A DNA stretch of 64,000 bases from Micromonospora lutea (GCF_016863535.1 NZ_BOPB01000002.1:1-64000); one strand, 5' to 3'; shown: positions 32,215-42,619, numbered from the stretch's first letter. Numbers and translations: made by a program. The notes: generated by a model not told the origin, from the sequence alone.

Positions 32215-32892
32215 TCACAGCACCCGCAGGTCGGTGCAGAGCCAGTTGCCGCGCCGCTGCTCCAGCCGCAGCGCCATCGCCCAGCTACGACCAGCCGCAC
32301 CGGTGAGCACTGCGGCGGCCTCGATGGCGGTGGCGCGGGGCTCGCAGACGCGGAGTCGCCGTAGCTGCACCCCGGGGCGCGTCGAGCGTCGCCGAGGCAG
32401 TGCCCCGCGGGCGGTGGCGCGGGCCAGTTCGGGCAGCAGCACCGCGAGCCGGGCCGGGTCGAGGTGACGCCGTAGCTGCACCGGTGGTCGGAAGCCGTTG
32501 ACCACCTCCAGACAGGTGGCGACGAAGCGATGGGCGACCCGGGTGGCCGCCGGGGTGGCCGTGGCCAGGGCTTCGGGCGGCAATCCCCGGGCGGACTCCT
32601 GGCCGGGGCCCGATGCTCCGGCTCCGACGGGCCGGCTCAACGCGGCAGGCCTCGGCGCACCCGGCGCGATCAGTCGGCTGCCGGAGCGCGCCGCCCCCCA
32701 TGCTGGTGGCCGGGCTGCGCCGCCACCGCCGGGCCACTGGCGGTTTGCGGCGAAGAGATCAAAAGCGAGCTGGCCGTTGGCCGGGTGGGGCCAGCCGGCG
32801 GTGTCCTCCTCGACGGTAGGCGGCTCGAAGGCGGGTGCCGGTCGTAGCCGCACGGGTGGGCGGGCCGGCCCGGGTCGCCGGAGGTTGGTCAT
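32215..32892 (-). CDS. Rv3235-like conserved protein
   Basis: This 225-residue soluble protein has a disordered Pro-rich N-terminal half and a conserved C-terminal half (RFVATCLEVVNGFRPPVQLRRHL, VCEPRATAIEAAAVLTGAAGRSWAMALRLEQRRGNWLCTDLRVL). The latter looks like a small SnoaL/NTF2-like domain, the pattern of the Rv3235 family found next to secA in actinobacteria. The function is unknown. Confidence 0.75.
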   Translation of the reverse strand: MTNLRRPGPARPPVRLRPAPAFEPPTVEEDTAGWPHPANGQLAFDLFAANRQWPGGGGAARPPAWGAARSGSRLIAPGAPRPAALSRPVGAGASGPGQESARGLPPEALATATPAATRVAHRFVATCLEVVNGFRPPVQLRRHLDPARLAVLLPELARATARGALPRRRSTRPGVQLRRLRVCEPRATAIEAAAVLTGAAGRSWAMALRLEQRRGNWLCTDLRVL

Positions 32893-32999
32893 GGCTGCCC
32901 CCTGCTGTCATGCCGCTTGGTTGCGTTTGCCTTCGTTTGCTTCCGACAGCGTCGATTCTCAGGCATGGCAGAGCCGGCGGTCAATGTCGGGGTGCGGTC

Positions 33000-33233
33000 C
33001 TATCGCTCCTCGGGATCGCGTTCCGCCAGGGGGTTGTCGCGTACCCAGTCGGCGGTTTCCGCGTACTTACGTTGGATGTACTCCTCCAGGCGGGCCCGCT
33101 CCACCCGCCACTGCCCCCGACCACCGATCTTGATCGCGGGCAGCTCGCCGCTGCGTACCATGTGGTAGACCTGCGAATCCGACACGTTCAGCTCGGTGGC
33201 CACGTCGGACAGGAGCAGGAACCTCGGTTCCAC
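33000..33233 (-). CDS. Small helix-turn-helix (excisionase/MerR-type) DNA-binding protein
   Basis: The product has 77 residues from GTG 33233, with GGGGAG upstream. [51 protein letters not shown] is a complete HTH_17/excisionase-like winged helix. These single-domain proteins are common transcriptional regulators in actinobacteria (BldC is one such). No phage gene lies nearby, so a chromosomal regulator is more likely than a recombination directionality factor. Confidence 0.85.
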   Translation of the reverse strand: MEPRFLLLSDVATELNVSDSQVYHMVRSGELPAIKIGGRGQWRVERARLEEYIQRKYAETADWVRDNPLAERDPEER

Positions 33234-33439
33234 CGAAACTCCCCGGGTTGACGTCGTTCGCCTCAGTTTGCCACCGGCTGCCTCCCGGCGGCCAATCGCT
33301 CTCGGTGGGGACACACCGGCCGCTGCCGGAACTTCCACGAAAGCGCTCCGAGGTGTATGACGGTCAGGGCGTACGGACAGGTCCGTACGCCGGCTCGGCG
33401 GTTGTCGCCGCCGGACGGAGCAGAGCGGGGGAGATCACG

Positions 33440-33952
33440 GTGACCGACGAGCTTGTCCGGGTCTACGTGCCGGCGACCGTGCCGATGCTGACCAGGCTGC
33501 CGGAGCACGGACTCGCCGCGACGCAGGCGCACGCGGTGACTCCGACGTTGCGCGAGTGGTACGCGGAGGGTGACGAGGAGGAGTTGGAGTACGTCGCCTT
33601 CACCCGCGCCGCGCAGGATGCCCTGCAACTGATCCGCCACGACCCCGCCGCGCCGCACCGGCGGGTGGTCGTCTCGGCGGACCTGCCCGCCACGACGGTG
33701 GGCCGGGGGGACGGGGAACTGGGTTCCAGCGTGGTGGAGTTGCCGACTCCGGTGCCGCTCGCCGCCGTCGCGGCCGTGCACGTGGACGGGGCGGACGCCA
33801 CGACCGACGTCGCCGCCGCCGTCCAGGTGGTGCTGGAGGCGTTGGCCGGTGACCCCGACGCCCAGTTCACCGTCGATGGGGCCGAGGACCACGAACTGGA
33901 GTGGTACGACCCCAGCGAGCTGGAGTCACTGCTGCGGGTCGTCGGCGGGTGA
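33440..33952 (+). CDS. Conserved actinobacterial protein (DUF6912-like)
   Basis: This 170-residue acidic soluble protein starts at GTG 33440 after GGGGGAGA. It begins [19 protein letters not shown] and contains [19 protein letters not shown] and a closing [10 protein letters not shown]. It is divergent from the small helix-turn-helix gene, as in other actinobacteria. No domain of known function is recognised. Its last 27 bases overlap the convergent membrane protein gene. Confidence 0.75.
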   Translation: MTDELVRVYVPATVPMLTRLPEHGLAATQAHAVTPTLREWYAEGDEEELEYVAFTRAAQDALQLIRHDPAAPHRRVVVSADLPATTVGRGDGELGSSVVELPTPVPLAAVAAVHVDGADATTDVAAAVQVVLEALAGDPDAQFTVDGAEDHELEWYDPSELESLLRVVGG

Positions 33953-34912
33953 GCCGAGCGTACGACCGAAGCTGATCACGGCGGTCAACGCGCCGACGAA
34001 CAGCACCCAGATGGCGTTGTCCACCCGCGAGGTACCGAGCGAGGTCTGTGCGACCGCGTCCGCCTCGCTGAGCGCAGCGGCCAGGTCGATCAGCGAACGC
34101 CCACCGATCCGGATGATCACCTCGGTGAGCAGGAGCAGAAGCCCCGGCCCCGCGCCCGCCACCAGGTACGCCGGCCAACGCAGTGCGGCCTCGCCGCCGT
34201 CGCTTACGGCTCGTCGCCGCGCCCAGCTGAGGTAGCCGAAGGCCAACCCGCCGGCGATCAGCCCGGCCAGCAGGGACTCGGTCCGGGAAACCCAACTGGC
34301 CGCGTTGATCAGCGACTGCTGGGTGTCGCCGGCACCGAAGAGGTTGAACAGTGGGTCGCGGGCCAGGCTGAAGGCCACCACGAAGAGCAGAGCGCCCAGC
34401 GCGGCGGTGGTCACCGCGCCCACCACGGCACCGTTGCGGGCACCGGCGAGCGCGCCGCCGATGACGGCCGCGGCGGCCGTGGTGCCGGCGATGGTGCGGG
34501 TGGTGACGTCACCCGCGTAGCTGAGATCGATCGCGAGCGCGGCGAGCAGCCCGACCAGCAGACCGGCGCCGACCGCCGCCGCGAAGCGCAGGGTCACCCG
34601 TTCGGTCCGGCGGGCAACCGGTTCGCCGGCGGCCAGCCCGACGGCGGCGCCCGCCACCAGCGCCGCCGAGATCACGCCGGGCAGCGCGAAGGCGGAGAGG
34701 CTGACCGCGGTGACACCGGCCGTCGCCGAGCTGATCGCCTCCCGGGTCGACCAGAGCATCGCGGCCAACCAGCCGGCCGCCAGCAGGGCCAACGCCGTCG
34801 CCCCCGGAGCGGGTGCCGCACGGCCGGTGTTCGGGTGATCGTCGACCCGGGGTGCGAGGGCCTCGGACTGGTCGGGCGCAGCGGCGGTCGGCCCACCGGG
34901 CTCGTTGCTCAT
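33926..34912 (-). CDS. Polytopic membrane protein, function unknown
   Basis: The product has 328 residues. After a 35-residue hydrophilic N-terminus there are about eight hydrophobic segments rich in Ala/Gly/Val, with short loops ([33 protein letters not shown]). No transporter motif is clear. The 3' end overlaps the convergent gene by 27 bases. Confidence 0.7.
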   Translation of the reverse strand: MSNEPGGPTAAAPDQSEALAPRVDDHPNTGRAAPAPGATALALLAAGWLAAMLWSTREAISSATAGVTAVSLSAFALPGVISAALVAGAAVGLAAGEPVARRTERVTLRFAAAVGAGLLVGLLAALAIDLSYAGDVTTRTIAGTTAAAAVIGGALAGARNGAVVGAVTTAALGALLFVVAFSLARDPLFNLFGAGDTQQSLINAASWVSRTESLLAGLIAGGLAFGYLSWARRRAVSDGGEAALRWPAYLVAGAGPGLLLLLTEVIIRIGGRSLIDLAAALSEADAVAQTSLGTSRVDNAIWVLFVGALTAVISFGRTLGSPADDPQQ

Positions 34913-35196
34913 GGTCTCCCCTTCGCCGCCGGGCCCGACCGGGCCGGAACGTCACCGGCAACCCAGCGTACGCGGCGGGGAGCGGCGGGAGCCCGAAGCC
35001 CGCAGAGCCTGCATTTCTTCGGTTACAGGTCCGCTTCGGGTACGAATCGGTTCCCGGAGCCTGGAACCACCTCCTGATCGATGGTCGACGAGCGGCCGGG
35101 GTGTCGTTGACCGACGCTGGACGTGGGAGGATTGGCGCAGGTCCCGCCACTGCGGGTCCGGTTTCGCCACCGCTGTCGAGATCGCCAGGAGCCCTG

Positions 35197-36825
35197 ATGG
35201 ACGCCGTGTTCTCCGTACCCGAGCCGCGTAACGAGCCGGTGCGCACCTACGAGCCGGGTAGCGCCGACCGTGAACGTCTCCAGCGGCGGCTCACCGAGCT
35301 GGCCGCCGAGCGCATCGACCTGCCGATGACGATCGCGGGCGAACAGCGGATGGCCGGTGGCGAGGCGATCCAGGTGGTGCAGCCGCACCGGCACGCCCAC
35401 GTGCTCGGGGTTTCCGGCCACGCCACCCACGACGACGCGCGGGCGGCGGTCAAGGCCGCCAAGGACGCCGCACCGGGTTGGCGCGCGCTGCCCTTCGAGG
35501 AGCGGGCCGCGATCTTCCTGCGCGCCGCCGAGCTGCTCTCCGGACCGTGGCGGGACACCCTGAACGCGGCCACCATGCTCGGTCAGTCCAAGACCGCCGT
35601 GCAGGCCGAGATCGACTCGGCCTGCGAGTTCATCGACTTCCTGCGGTTCAACGTGCACTTCGCCCGCAACCTGCTGGCCGAGCAGCCGATGTCGTCGCCC
35701 GGTGTGTGGAACCGGTTCGATCACCGGCCACTGGAGGGCTTCGTCTACGCGGTCACCCCGTTCAACTTCACCGCAATCGCCGGCAACCTCCCCTCGGCAC
35801 CGGCCCTGCTCGGTAACACGGTGGTCTGGAAGCCGGGCCCGACCCAGCAGTTCGCCGCGCACTTCACCATGCGCCTGTTCGAGGCGGCCGGCCTGCCACC
35901 CGGGGTGATCAACATGGTGACCGGCCGGGGCGAGGAGGTCTCTGATGTGGTGCTGGCCGACCCCGACCTGGCCGGTATCCACTTCACCGGGTCCACCAAG
36001 GTCTTCCAGCAGCTCTGGCGCACGGTCGGGGAGAACATCGCCAGCTACCGGGGCTACCCCAGGCTGGTCGGTGAGACCGGGGGCAAGGACTTCGTGGTCG
36101 CCCACTCCAGCGCCGACGTGGACGCGCTGCACACGGCGCTGATCCGGGGCGCCTTCGAGTACCAGGGACAGAAGTGCTCGGCGGCCTCCCGCGCGTACGT
36201 TCCGCGCTCGCTCTGGGAGGGCGGTCTGCGTGACCGGTTGGCCGCGACCGCCGACGGGCTGGCCTACGGCGACGTCACCGACTTCCGCAACTTCGGCGGC
36301 GCGGTCATCGACGACAAGGCGTACGCCCGGCACACGGCGGCGCTGGAGCTGATCTCCTCCGACGACAGTTGCCGGATCATCGCCGGTGGCACCGCCGACG
36401 ACTCGGTGGGCTGGTTCGTCCGCCCGACGATCTTCGAGTGCGGTGATTCTGCCCACGAGACGTTCACCACCGAGTACTTCGGCCCGATCCTCGGCGTGCA
36501 CGTCTTCGACGACGCCCGCTTCGACGAGGTGGTCACCCAGGCCGAGGCGATCGCCCCGTACGCGCTGACCGGGTCGATCTTCGCCACCGACCGCCGGGTG
36601 GTCGACGCGGTGGCCGCGAAGATGCGGTACGCGGCCGGCAACTTCTACATCAACGACAAGCCGACCGGCGCCGTGGTCGGTCAGCAGCCCTTCGGCGGCG
36701 CCCGGGCGAGCGGCACCAACGACAAGGCCGGCTCCTGGCACAACCTGATCCGCTGGATGTCCCCCCGGACGATCAAGGAAACCTTCGTCCCCCCCACCGA
36801 CCACACCTACCCCCACATGGACTGA
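35197..36825 (+). CDS. pruA: L-glutamate gamma-semialdehyde (P5C) dehydrogenase
   Basis: This 542-residue aldehyde dehydrogenase oxidises glutamate semialdehyde, the product of proline dehydrogenase, to glutamate. The start is ATG 35197 with CAGGAG upstream. The catalytic Glu in GETGGKDFVVAHSSAD, the catalytic Cys in YQGQKCSAASRAY and the PruA-typical end TGAVVGQQPFGGARASGTNDKAGSWHNLIRWMSPRTIKE are clear. No prodh gene lies in the window. A repeat element begins 5 bases after the stop. Confidence 0.95.
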   Translation: MDAVFSVPEPRNEPVRTYEPGSADRERLQRRLTELAAERIDLPMTIAGEQRMAGGEAIQVVQPHRHAHVLGVSGHATHDDARAAVKAAKDAAPGWRALPFEERAAIFLRAAELLSGPWRDTLNAATMLGQSKTAVQAEIDSACEFIDFLRFNVHFARNLLAEQPMSSPGVWNRFDHRPLEGFVYAVTPFNFTAIAGNLPSAPALLGNTVVWKPGPTQQFAAHFTMRLFEAAGLPPGVINMVTGRGEEVSDVVLADPDLAGIHFTGSTKVFQQLWRTVGENIASYRGYPRLVGETGGKDFVVAHSSADVDALHTALIRGAFEYQGQKCSAASRAYVPRSLWEGGLRDRLAATADGLAYGDVTDFRNFGGAVIDDKAYARHTAALELISSDDSCRIIAGGTADDSVGWFVRPTIFECGDSAHETFTTEYFGPILGVHVFDDARFDEVVTQAEAIAPYALTGSIFATDRRVVDAVAAKMRYAAGNFYINDKPTGAVVGQQPFGGARASGTNDKAGSWHNLIRWMSPRTIKETFVPPTDHTYPHMD

Positions 36826-36829
36826 GATG

Positions 36830-36882
36830 TAAGGAAGGGCACCTTCTTAACGTCTGGTGTATAGGAAGGGGCCCTTCCTAAC
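36830..36882. repeat. Double hairpin intergenic element, copy 1
   Basis: Two short inverted repeats in tandem: an imperfect one (TAAGGAAGGGCACCTTCTTA) and a perfect 9-bp palindrome (TAGGAAGGG-G-CCCTTCCTA). It sits right behind pruA and probably terminates transcription. A related copy lies at 59331. Confidence 0.65.
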
Positions 36883-37033
36883 ACTCCCGCTCTCGGGCGG
36901 GGGCGGGGGCGGGGTGGGCGTGGGGTGCGGTTGGTGGACCGTCGCGCTCCGACAGTGCACATAGGAAACCCCATTGGGTGGCGAAAAGGGGAAATCCTGG
37001 ACGCCGGCCCGGCAAAGTGGCAGCGTGAGGGGC

Positions 37034-37549
37034 ATGGCGGAATCCGGAGTGAACCCCACGGCGGCGGCCCTGCTCGGGCTGCTCCACGAGGGGCCCATGA
37101 CAGGTGGTCAGTTGATGGCCGCCGCCGAGCGCCGACTGGCGCCGTACTGGTCGATGACCCGCAGCCAGGTCTACCGGGAGTTGCCGGTGCTGGCCGAGCG
37201 AGGTTTCGTCCGGTTGGGTAAGCCCGGGCCGCGGATGAGTCAACCGTATGCGATCACGGCAGCCGGAAAACGGACATTCTCCCGGTGGCTCGCCGAAGAT
37301 CCGGGGCGGGACACCATCCGCAACCCGATCGCCCTGCGCATCGCCTTCGGGAACCTGCACTCGCCGAGCCAACTGAAGAACCTCCAGGTCGCGGCCAACG
37401 AGTACCACACGGACGCCCTCGCCCGGGTCCGCGAGCAGGTCAAGAACGCCAAGAAGGAAGGCGACACGTACGACGCGAGCGCGCTTGAGTTCGCCGTGGC
37501 GTACCACCGTGCCGCCCTGTCCTGGCTCAAGAGCGCCGCCGTCGGTTGA
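37034..37549 (+). CDS. PadR family transcriptional regulator
   Basis: The product has 171 residues from ATG 37034 (GTGAGGGG upstream). The winged helix ([52 protein letters not shown]) and the C-terminal helical half ([36 protein letters not shown]) fit PadR/VirR-type repressors. PadR proteins sense phenolics, drugs or stress. The target is not evident from neighbours (pruA upstream, prfB downstream). Confidence 0.88.
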   Translation: MAESGVNPTAAALLGLLHEGPMTGGQLMAAAERRLAPYWSMTRSQVYRELPVLAERGFVRLGKPGPRMSQPYAITAAGKRTFSRWLAEDPGRDTIRNPIALRIAFGNLHSPSQLKNLQVAANEYHTDALARVREQVKNAKKEGDTYDASALEFAVAYHRAALSWLKSAAVG

Positions 37550-37592
37550 TCGGATGCCGGCCCGAGCTGGTTTGGCAGTACCCTTGTCTGTC

Positions 37593-38714
37593 GTGACTGC
37601 TGCCGACTTCGCCGAACAGCTCAAGGAACTCGACGCCACCCTGCGCCGCATCGAGGCGGTGCTCGACCTCGACCGCCTCCGCGAGGACAAGGCCCGCCTG
37701 GAGCAGGAGGCGTCCGCCCCCGACCTATGGGACGACCAGGCCCGCGCCCAGCAGGTGACCTCGCAGCTGTCGTACGTCAATGGCGAGATCGACAAGTTGG
37801 GCAGCCTGCGGTCGCGGCTGGACGACGTGCACGTGCTGCTGGAACTGGCCGAGGCGGAGTCCGACTCGGGGGTGCTCACCGAGGTGGAGTCGGAGATCGC
37901 CGGGCTGACCAAGGCCATCCAGGAGATGGAGGTCCGCACGCTCCTCTCCGGCGAGTACGACTCCCGGGAGGCGCTGGTGGCCATCCGGGCGGGTGCCGGT
38001 GGCGTGGACGCCGCCGACTTCGCCGAGATGCTGCTGCGGATGTACCTCCGCTGGGCCGAACGGCACGGCTACCCGACCGAGGTCTACGAGACCTCGTACG
38101 CCGAGGAGGCCGGTCTGAAGTCGGCCACCTTCACGGTCAAGGTCCCGTACGCCTACGGCACGCTCAGCGTGGAATCCGGCACCCACCGGTTGGTGCGGAT
38201 CAGCCCGTTCGACAACCAGGGGCGGCGGCAGACCAGCTTTGCCGGGGTCGAGGTGCTGCCGGTGGTCGAGCAGACCGACCACATCGACATCCCCGAGAAC
38301 GAGATGCGGATCGACGTGTACCGCTCCTCGGGCCCGGGCGGGCAGAGCGTCAACACCACCGACTCGGCGGTGCGGATCACCCACGTTCCCACCGGCATCG
38401 TGGTGACCTGCCAGAACGAGAAGTCGCAGTTGCAGAACAAGGCCTCCGCGCTGCGGGTGCTCCAGGCCCGACTGCTGGAGCGCAAGCGCCAGGAGGAGCA
38501 GGCCAAGCTGCAGGGGCTCAAGACCGACGCCGCCGGCTCCTGGGGCGACCAGATGCGCTCGTACGTGCTGCACCCCTACCAGATGGTGAAGGATCTGCGG
38601 ACCGAGCACGAGACCGGAAACCCGAGTTCGGTTTTCGACGGCGACCTGGACTCCTTCATCGAGGCGGGCATCCGGTGGCGCAAGCAGCAGCAACTGGCCG
38701 GCGACCGTGCGTGA
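37593..38714 (+). CDS. prfB: Peptide chain release factor 2
   Basis: The product has 373 residues from GTG 37593. GGQ at 249-251 ([24 protein letters not shown]) triggers peptidyl-tRNA hydrolysis, and SPF at 204-206 reads UGA/UAA. The frame is continuous, so the autoregulatory +1 frameshift of E. coli prfB is absent. The neighbours ftsE-ftsX-smpB downstream repeat the order of mycobacteria. Confidence 0.97.
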   Translation: MTAADFAEQLKELDATLRRIEAVLDLDRLREDKARLEQEASAPDLWDDQARAQQVTSQLSYVNGEIDKLGSLRSRLDDVHVLLELAEAESDSGVLTEVESEIAGLTKAIQEMEVRTLLSGEYDSREALVAIRAGAGGVDAADFAEMLLRMYLRWAERHGYPTEVYETSYAEEAGLKSATFTVKVPYAYGTLSVESGTHRLVRISPFDNQGRRQTSFAGVEVLPVVEQTDHIDIPENEMRIDVYRSSGPGGQSVNTTDSAVRITHVPTGIVVTCQNEKSQLQNKASALRVLQARLLERKRQEEQAKLQGLKTDAAGSWGDQMRSYVLHPYQMVKDLRTEHETGNPSSVFDGDLDSFIEAGIRWRKQQQLAGDRA

Positions 38715-38796
38715 TCGATCGTGGGCGGAGCGCGCCGTCGATCTCGACCTGACGTGCTGATTTGGCGACTTGCCGCGTAACCGCGGGGCGTGGGAC

Positions 38797-38824
38797 TTGG
38801 CATGACAGTTACACGGCGTAGACT
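38797..38824 (+). promoter_or_regulatory. Probable ftsE promoter giving a leaderless transcript
   Basis: TTGGCA (38797-38802) and TAGACT (38819-38824) are separated by 16 bases. Transcription would start about 7 bases later, within one or two bases of the ftsE GTG at 38833. No ribosome-binding site lies before that GTG, which supports a leaderless mRNA. Confidence 0.55.
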
Positions 38825-38832
38825 CACCACCC

Positions 38833-39513
38833 GTGATTCAGCTTGAGCAAGTGACGAAGACGTACCCGAAGGCGTCGCGGCCTTCGCTCGACAACGTGTC
38901 CGTGTCGATCGACAAGGGCGAGTTCGTCTTCTTCATCGGCCCATCCGGCTCCGGCAAGTCCACGATCATCAAGATGCTGCTGCACGAGGTGACCCCCAAC
39001 AAGGGACGCGTCGTCGTCAACGGCAAGGACGTCACGTCGATGCGGTCCTGGAAGCGCCCGCACTTCCGTCGCTCGATCGGCTGCGTCTTCCAGGACTTCC
39101 GGCTGCTGCCCAACCGCACCGCGTACGAGAACGTCGCCTTCGCGCTGGAGGTGATCGGCAAGACCAAGGCGGTGGCCCGTCGGGTCGTGCCGGAGGTGCT
39201 GGAACTGGTCGGCCTCGGCGGGAAGGAGCACCGCTACCCGCACGAGCTCTCCGGTGGTGAGCAGCAGCGTGTGGCGGTGGCCCGGGCGTTCGTGAACCGT
39301 CCGCTGATCCTGCTGGCGGACGAGCCGACCGGAAACCTGGACCCGGACACCTCCATCGAGATCATGCGCCTGCTGGACCGGATCAACCGCACCGGCACCA
39401 CCGTCGTGATGGTCACGCACGACTCCAACATCGTGAACCAGATGCGCCGTCGCGTCATCGAGATCGAGAGCGGCCGGATCGTTCGCGACCAGGCCCGCGG
39501 CGTCTACGGGTGA
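38833..39513 (+). CDS. ftsE: Cell-division ATP-binding protein FtsE
   Basis: This 226-residue ABC ATPase has Walker [16 protein letters not shown], signature [19 protein letters not shown] and Walker [15 protein letters not shown]. With FtsX it forms the complex that activates peptidoglycan hydrolases (RipC in mycobacteria) at division sites. The start GTG lacks a ribosome site and follows a promoter immediately. Confidence 0.96.
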   Translation: MIQLEQVTKTYPKASRPSLDNVSVSIDKGEFVFFIGPSGSGKSTIIKMLLHEVTPNKGRVVVNGKDVTSMRSWKRPHFRRSIGCVFQDFRLLPNRTAYENVAFALEVIGKTKAVARRVVPEVLELVGLGGKEHRYPHELSGGEQQRVAVARAFVNRPLILLADEPTGNLDPDTSIEIMRLLDRINRTGTTVVMVTHDSNIVNQMRRRVIEIESGRIVRDQARGVYG

Positions 39514-39580
39514 CGGCCCTACCCACCGCACCCCGATCTGACGACGAACACCTCACGCCGGAGAGCCGGAGGAAATCCCG

Positions 39581-40456
39581 ATGCGGATGAAATACGTCAT
39601 GTCCGAGGTACTGGTCGGACTGTGGCGCAACGTGACGATGACCATCGCGATGATCATCACGATGGCGGTCTCGCTGACCATGCTCGGTGCCAGCGGCCTG
39701 ATCTACACCAAGGTCGCGGACATGAAGCAGCTGTACTTCGAGAACATCGAGGTCTCGATCTTCCTGGACGCCGACGTGACGGACGAGCAGCGCAGCGCGC
39801 TTGACGCCCAGTTGGATGCCGACCCGCTGATCTCGCAGGCCACGTACGTCAACAAGGACGAGGCCTTCCAACGCTTCCAGGAGATGTTCCGGGACTCGCC
39901 GGACCTGCTCAGCGCGGTCAAGGCGGACCAGCTCCCGGAGTCGTACCGACTCAAGCTGGTCAACCCGGAGGAGTACAAGACCATCTCCGACCAGTACACC
40001 GCGGTCGAGGGAGTCGACCAGGTGGTCGACCAGAGTCAGGTGCTCGACAAGATCTTCAACCTCTTCACCGCCGGGCAGAACATCGCCCTGGTCGCCGCGA
40101 TCGCGATGGCCGTCGCCGCGCTGCTGCTGGTCGCCAACACCATCCAGGTCGCCGCGTACAGCAAGCGCCGTGAGGTCGCGGTCATGAAGCTGGTCGGCGC
40201 GTCGAACTGGTTCATCCAGGCGCCGTTCGTGCTGGAGGCGGTGGTCGCCGGTCTGATCGGCTCGATCCTGGGCCTCGGCGCCCTGGTCGCGCTGAAGATA
40301 TTCCTCTTCGACGGCGCGCTCAGCGCACTCCAAGGACTCTTCGCGCCGGTGAGCTGGGGCGAGGTCTTCCTGACCTTCCCGGTGATGGCCGGTGTCGGCG
40401 GTCTGATCAGCGCGGTCACCGCCTGGGTCACGCTCCGCTTCTACCTGCGGGTCTAG
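39581..40456 (+). CDS. ftsX: Cell-division protein FtsX
   Basis: The product has 291 residues and four transmembrane helices. The first is near residues 21-41, and a large extracellular loop (residues about 45-165; VEVSIFLDADVTDEQRSALDAQL) is the part that contacts hydrolases. The C-terminal FtsX permease region (NTIQVAAYSKRREVAVMKLVGASNWFIQAPFVLEAVVAGLIG) is typical. GGAGGAAA precedes the ATG. FtsE is its partner. Confidence 0.96.
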   Translation: MRMKYVMSEVLVGLWRNVTMTIAMIITMAVSLTMLGASGLIYTKVADMKQLYFENIEVSIFLDADVTDEQRSALDAQLDADPLISQATYVNKDEAFQRFQEMFRDSPDLLSAVKADQLPESYRLKLVNPEEYKTISDQYTAVEGVDQVVDQSQVLDKIFNLFTAGQNIALVAAIAMAVAALLLVANTIQVAAYSKRREVAVMKLVGASNWFIQAPFVLEAVVAGLIGSILGLGALVALKIFLFDGALSALQGLFAPVSWGEVFLTFPVMAGVGGLISAVTAWVTLRFYLRV

Positions 40457-40495
40457 TCTCCCGGGCCGGAGGCTCATCCGCTTGCTCACGCTGAA

Positions 40496-40540
40496 CAAGG
40501 GCCCTCCCACGCCGGAATAAACGGCGCGGGAGGGCCCTTG
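40496..40540 (+). terminator. Terminator after ftsX
   Basis: Nineteen-base arms (CAAGGGCCCTCCC... and complement) carry one mismatch and a 7-base loop. They lie 40 bases after the ftsX stop and separate it from smpB. Confidence 0.75.
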
Positions 40541-40617
40541 TCGTTCGGGTAGCATGATCTCCGCCTTCGACCGGCCGAGCCGGCCAGGGGTGACGACGAA
40601 AGGGAGGTGGCGCGGCG

Positions 40618-41097
40618 ATGCCACGGGAAAAGGGGCGCAAGGTCGTCGCCTCCAACAAGAAGGCCCGGCACGACTACGCCATCCTCGACACGTACGAGGC
40701 GGGCATGGCGCTGACCGGCACCGAGGTGAAGTCGCTGCGGGCCGGGCGGGCCTCGCTGGTCGACGCGTTCGCCCAGGAACGGGACGGCGAGCTTTACCTG
40801 CACAGCATGCACATTCCCGAGTACGTGCAGGGCACCTGGACCAACCACGAGCCCCGGCGTACCCGGAAACTGCTGCTCAAACGGCTGGAGATCGACCGGC
40901 TGATCGGCAAGCTCCGGGAGAGCGGGCTGACCCTGGTGCCACTCCAGGTCTACTTCTCCGACGGCTGGGCCAAGGTGGAGATCGGCCTGGCCAAGGGCAA
41001 GAAGGCGTACGACAAGCGCCAGGACCTCGCCAAGCGGGACGCCGACCGGGAGATCCAACGGGCGGTGGGCCGGCGCGGTAAAGGAATGGACGCGTAA
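40618..41097 (+). CDS. smpB: SsrA-binding protein SmpB
   Basis: The product has 159 residues, with GGGAGG upstream. The sequence [39 protein letters not shown] and the basic tail [32 protein letters not shown] are typical. It delivers tmRNA to stalled ribosomes. The ssrA gene lies 106 bases downstream, so both parts of trans-translation are together. Confidence 0.98.
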   Translation: MPREKGRKVVASNKKARHDYAILDTYEAGMALTGTEVKSLRAGRASLVDAFAQERDGELYLHSMHIPEYVQGTWTNHEPRRTRKLLLKRLEIDRLIGKLRESGLTLVPLQVYFSDGWAKVEIGLAKGKKAYDKRQDLAKRDADREIQRAVGRRGKGMDA

Positions 41098-41203
41098 TTC
41101 GTCCGGATCATCCTGCCCCGATACGTGGCTCCGGGCTCGGGATGAATCCGGTTGCGGCAGGCGTTACGCTTGTCGGAGCCGCCGGAACCCGGCGGCCTGT
41201 CGA

Positions 41204-41579
41204 GGGGGTGACTGGTTTCGACTTCGTACGTTGCGGCAGGGGAAGCGAGCCGAGGAAGCCGACGTCGTCTCGAGAATCGTTCGTCGGAAACCAATAAGCG
41301 CCAAGAACAATCGCGCTGACTTCGCTCTCGCCGCCTGAGGCGAGTAGCAAGTCTGTCGGCCTGGGAGCGCCTTCGACCCAGCTAGCCGGCATCAGCTAGA
41401 AGGCTGGCCAACCGGACCCGGTCGCGGGGTCCGTGCGGCGAGATCAATCAGCGACTGGGCCCGTCACACCGACTCGCTCGCGTGATCGGAGGGGCCGAGT
41501 AGAGGCACAGCGAGCTGCGCTCGGAGAAGCCCTGACAAGGCGGCGAAGGACCCGGGTTCGATTCCCGGCACCTCCACCA
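41204..41579 (+). ncRNA. ssrA: Transfer-messenger RNA (tmRNA)
   Basis: The 5' end GGGGGTGACTGGTTTCGACT and the 3' end GGGTTCGATTCCCGGCACCTCC-ACCA pair into a 7-bp acceptor stem (GGGGGTG with CACCTCC, one G-U), with CCA encoded. The tag frame runs from 41301 to 41339 and reads AKNNRADFALAA then TGA, ending in the ALAA degron. The size is 376 bases. A strong terminator follows directly. Confidence 0.95.
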
Positions 41580-41583
41580 CCGC

Positions 41584-41618
41584 ACTGCGCGCCCCGGTCA
41601 CCGACCGGGGCGCGCAGT
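41584..41618 (+). terminator. ssrA terminator
   Basis: Perfect 16-bp arms (ACTGCGCGCCCCGGTC and its complement) with a 3-base loop begin five bases after the tmRNA 3' end. Confidence 0.85.
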
Positions 41619-41668
41619 CGTCTTCCGGGTCGGGGAACCGGCCGGGTGGGCGCGCCGTCTGACCGGTC

Positions 41669-42619
41669 ATGCGCCGTACCCTCGCCCTGTTGGGCCTGCC
41701 GTTGCTGATGATGTCCGCCGGCTGCGCCCCGCCGGGCGGCGGATCAACTCCACCGGGCCTTGCCACCGACCGGCATCAGGCGTTCGAGGAGCGGGCCGCG
41801 ACAGTGGCGGAGCAGTGGGCTCCGGGTGCGGCGTGGACCACCGGCTACCTGCCGCTGCAGGAGCCCACGCTGCTCGTCGGCGACCCTGAGTTCACCGAGG
41901 AGACCAAGCTGGCCTTCAACGCCGGCTGGTACCGGGAGCAGGTGCCGTTGCCGCCCGAGCGGCCGGGTGACGGCACGATCGAATTCTCCGACGGCAAACT
42001 CCGCGTGCCACTGATCACCGCTACCGAGGCGTACCGACAGATCGACCAGGGTGACCCGCCGCCCTGCCCCGGGCGGCCGAAGGACCCGGGTACGCCGCCA
42101 CCGGCCAACCCGCCGGACGGGCCGGACGCTCCGGTCAGCAGCGAGTTCCAGGCCGCCTGCATCCCGCTCACCGTCACCGACGTCGAGCTGGGTCACGCAC
42201 CGGTGCACACCACCCGGGGCACCGCGCAGGTGCCGGCCTGGCTGTTCACCGTTGAGGAGATCAACGCCGTGGTGGCCCGGGTCGCGGTCGCCCCCGCCGC
42301 CACCGGTGCGCTGCCCGAGCCGGTCGCGCCGTCCGCGCCCGCGCCGCCGGACCTGGTCAGCGGGCAGGACATCGTCTCCGTGGACGGTACGACGCTGACC
42401 GTCCGGCTCGGTGTCGGCAGCTGCGACACCGAGGTCACCCCACTGGTGCAGGAACACGACCACCTGGTCGTGGTCGGCGGCACAGTGGTGCGGTCCACCG
42501 ATGTCTGCGACGACATGCTCAAGCTGGAACCGGTGGCGGTGACGCTTCGGGCGCCGTTGGGCGCCCGTCCGGTCCTGGACGTGGTCAACGGGAAACCACT
42601 GCGCTTCGCCGCAGGCTGA
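41669..42619 (+). CDS. Lipoprotein of unknown function
   Basis: The product has 316 residues. The lipobox MSAGCAPPG follows a short hydrophobic signal (Cys about residue 19). The mature part contains three other Cys (DPPPCPGRP, FQAACIP, GSCDTEVTP) and a Pro-rich linker. The later section (TVRLGVGSCDTEVTPLVQEHDHLVVVGGTVVRS) looks like a short beta domain. Conserved in related actinomycetes from memory, but no function is known. It ends 12 bases from the convergent ThDP enzyme gene. Confidence 0.75.
   Translation: MRRTLALLGLPLLMMSAGCAPPGGGSTPPGLATDRHQAFEERAATVAEQWAPGAAWTTGYLPLQEPTLLVGDPEFTEETKLAFNAGWYREQVPLPPERPGDGTIEFSDGKLRVPLITATEAYRQIDQGDPPPCPGRPKDPGTPPPANPPDGPDAPVSSEFQAACIPLTVTDVELGHAPVHTTRGTAQVPAWLFTVEEINAVVARVAVAPAATGALPEPVAPSAPAPPDLVSGQDIVSVDGTTLTVRLGVGSCDTEVTPLVQEHDHLVVVGGTVVRSTDVCDDMLKLEPVAVTLRAPLGARPVLDVVNGKPLRFAAG

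Noticed and set aside
33000..33233. Phage excisionase
   Set aside because: The small helix-turn-helix protein is excisionase-like in fold only. No integrase or phage genes lie around it.
37593..38714. Programmed frameshift in prfB
   Set aside because: The reading frame is continuous from GTG to stop, with no early in-frame TGA.
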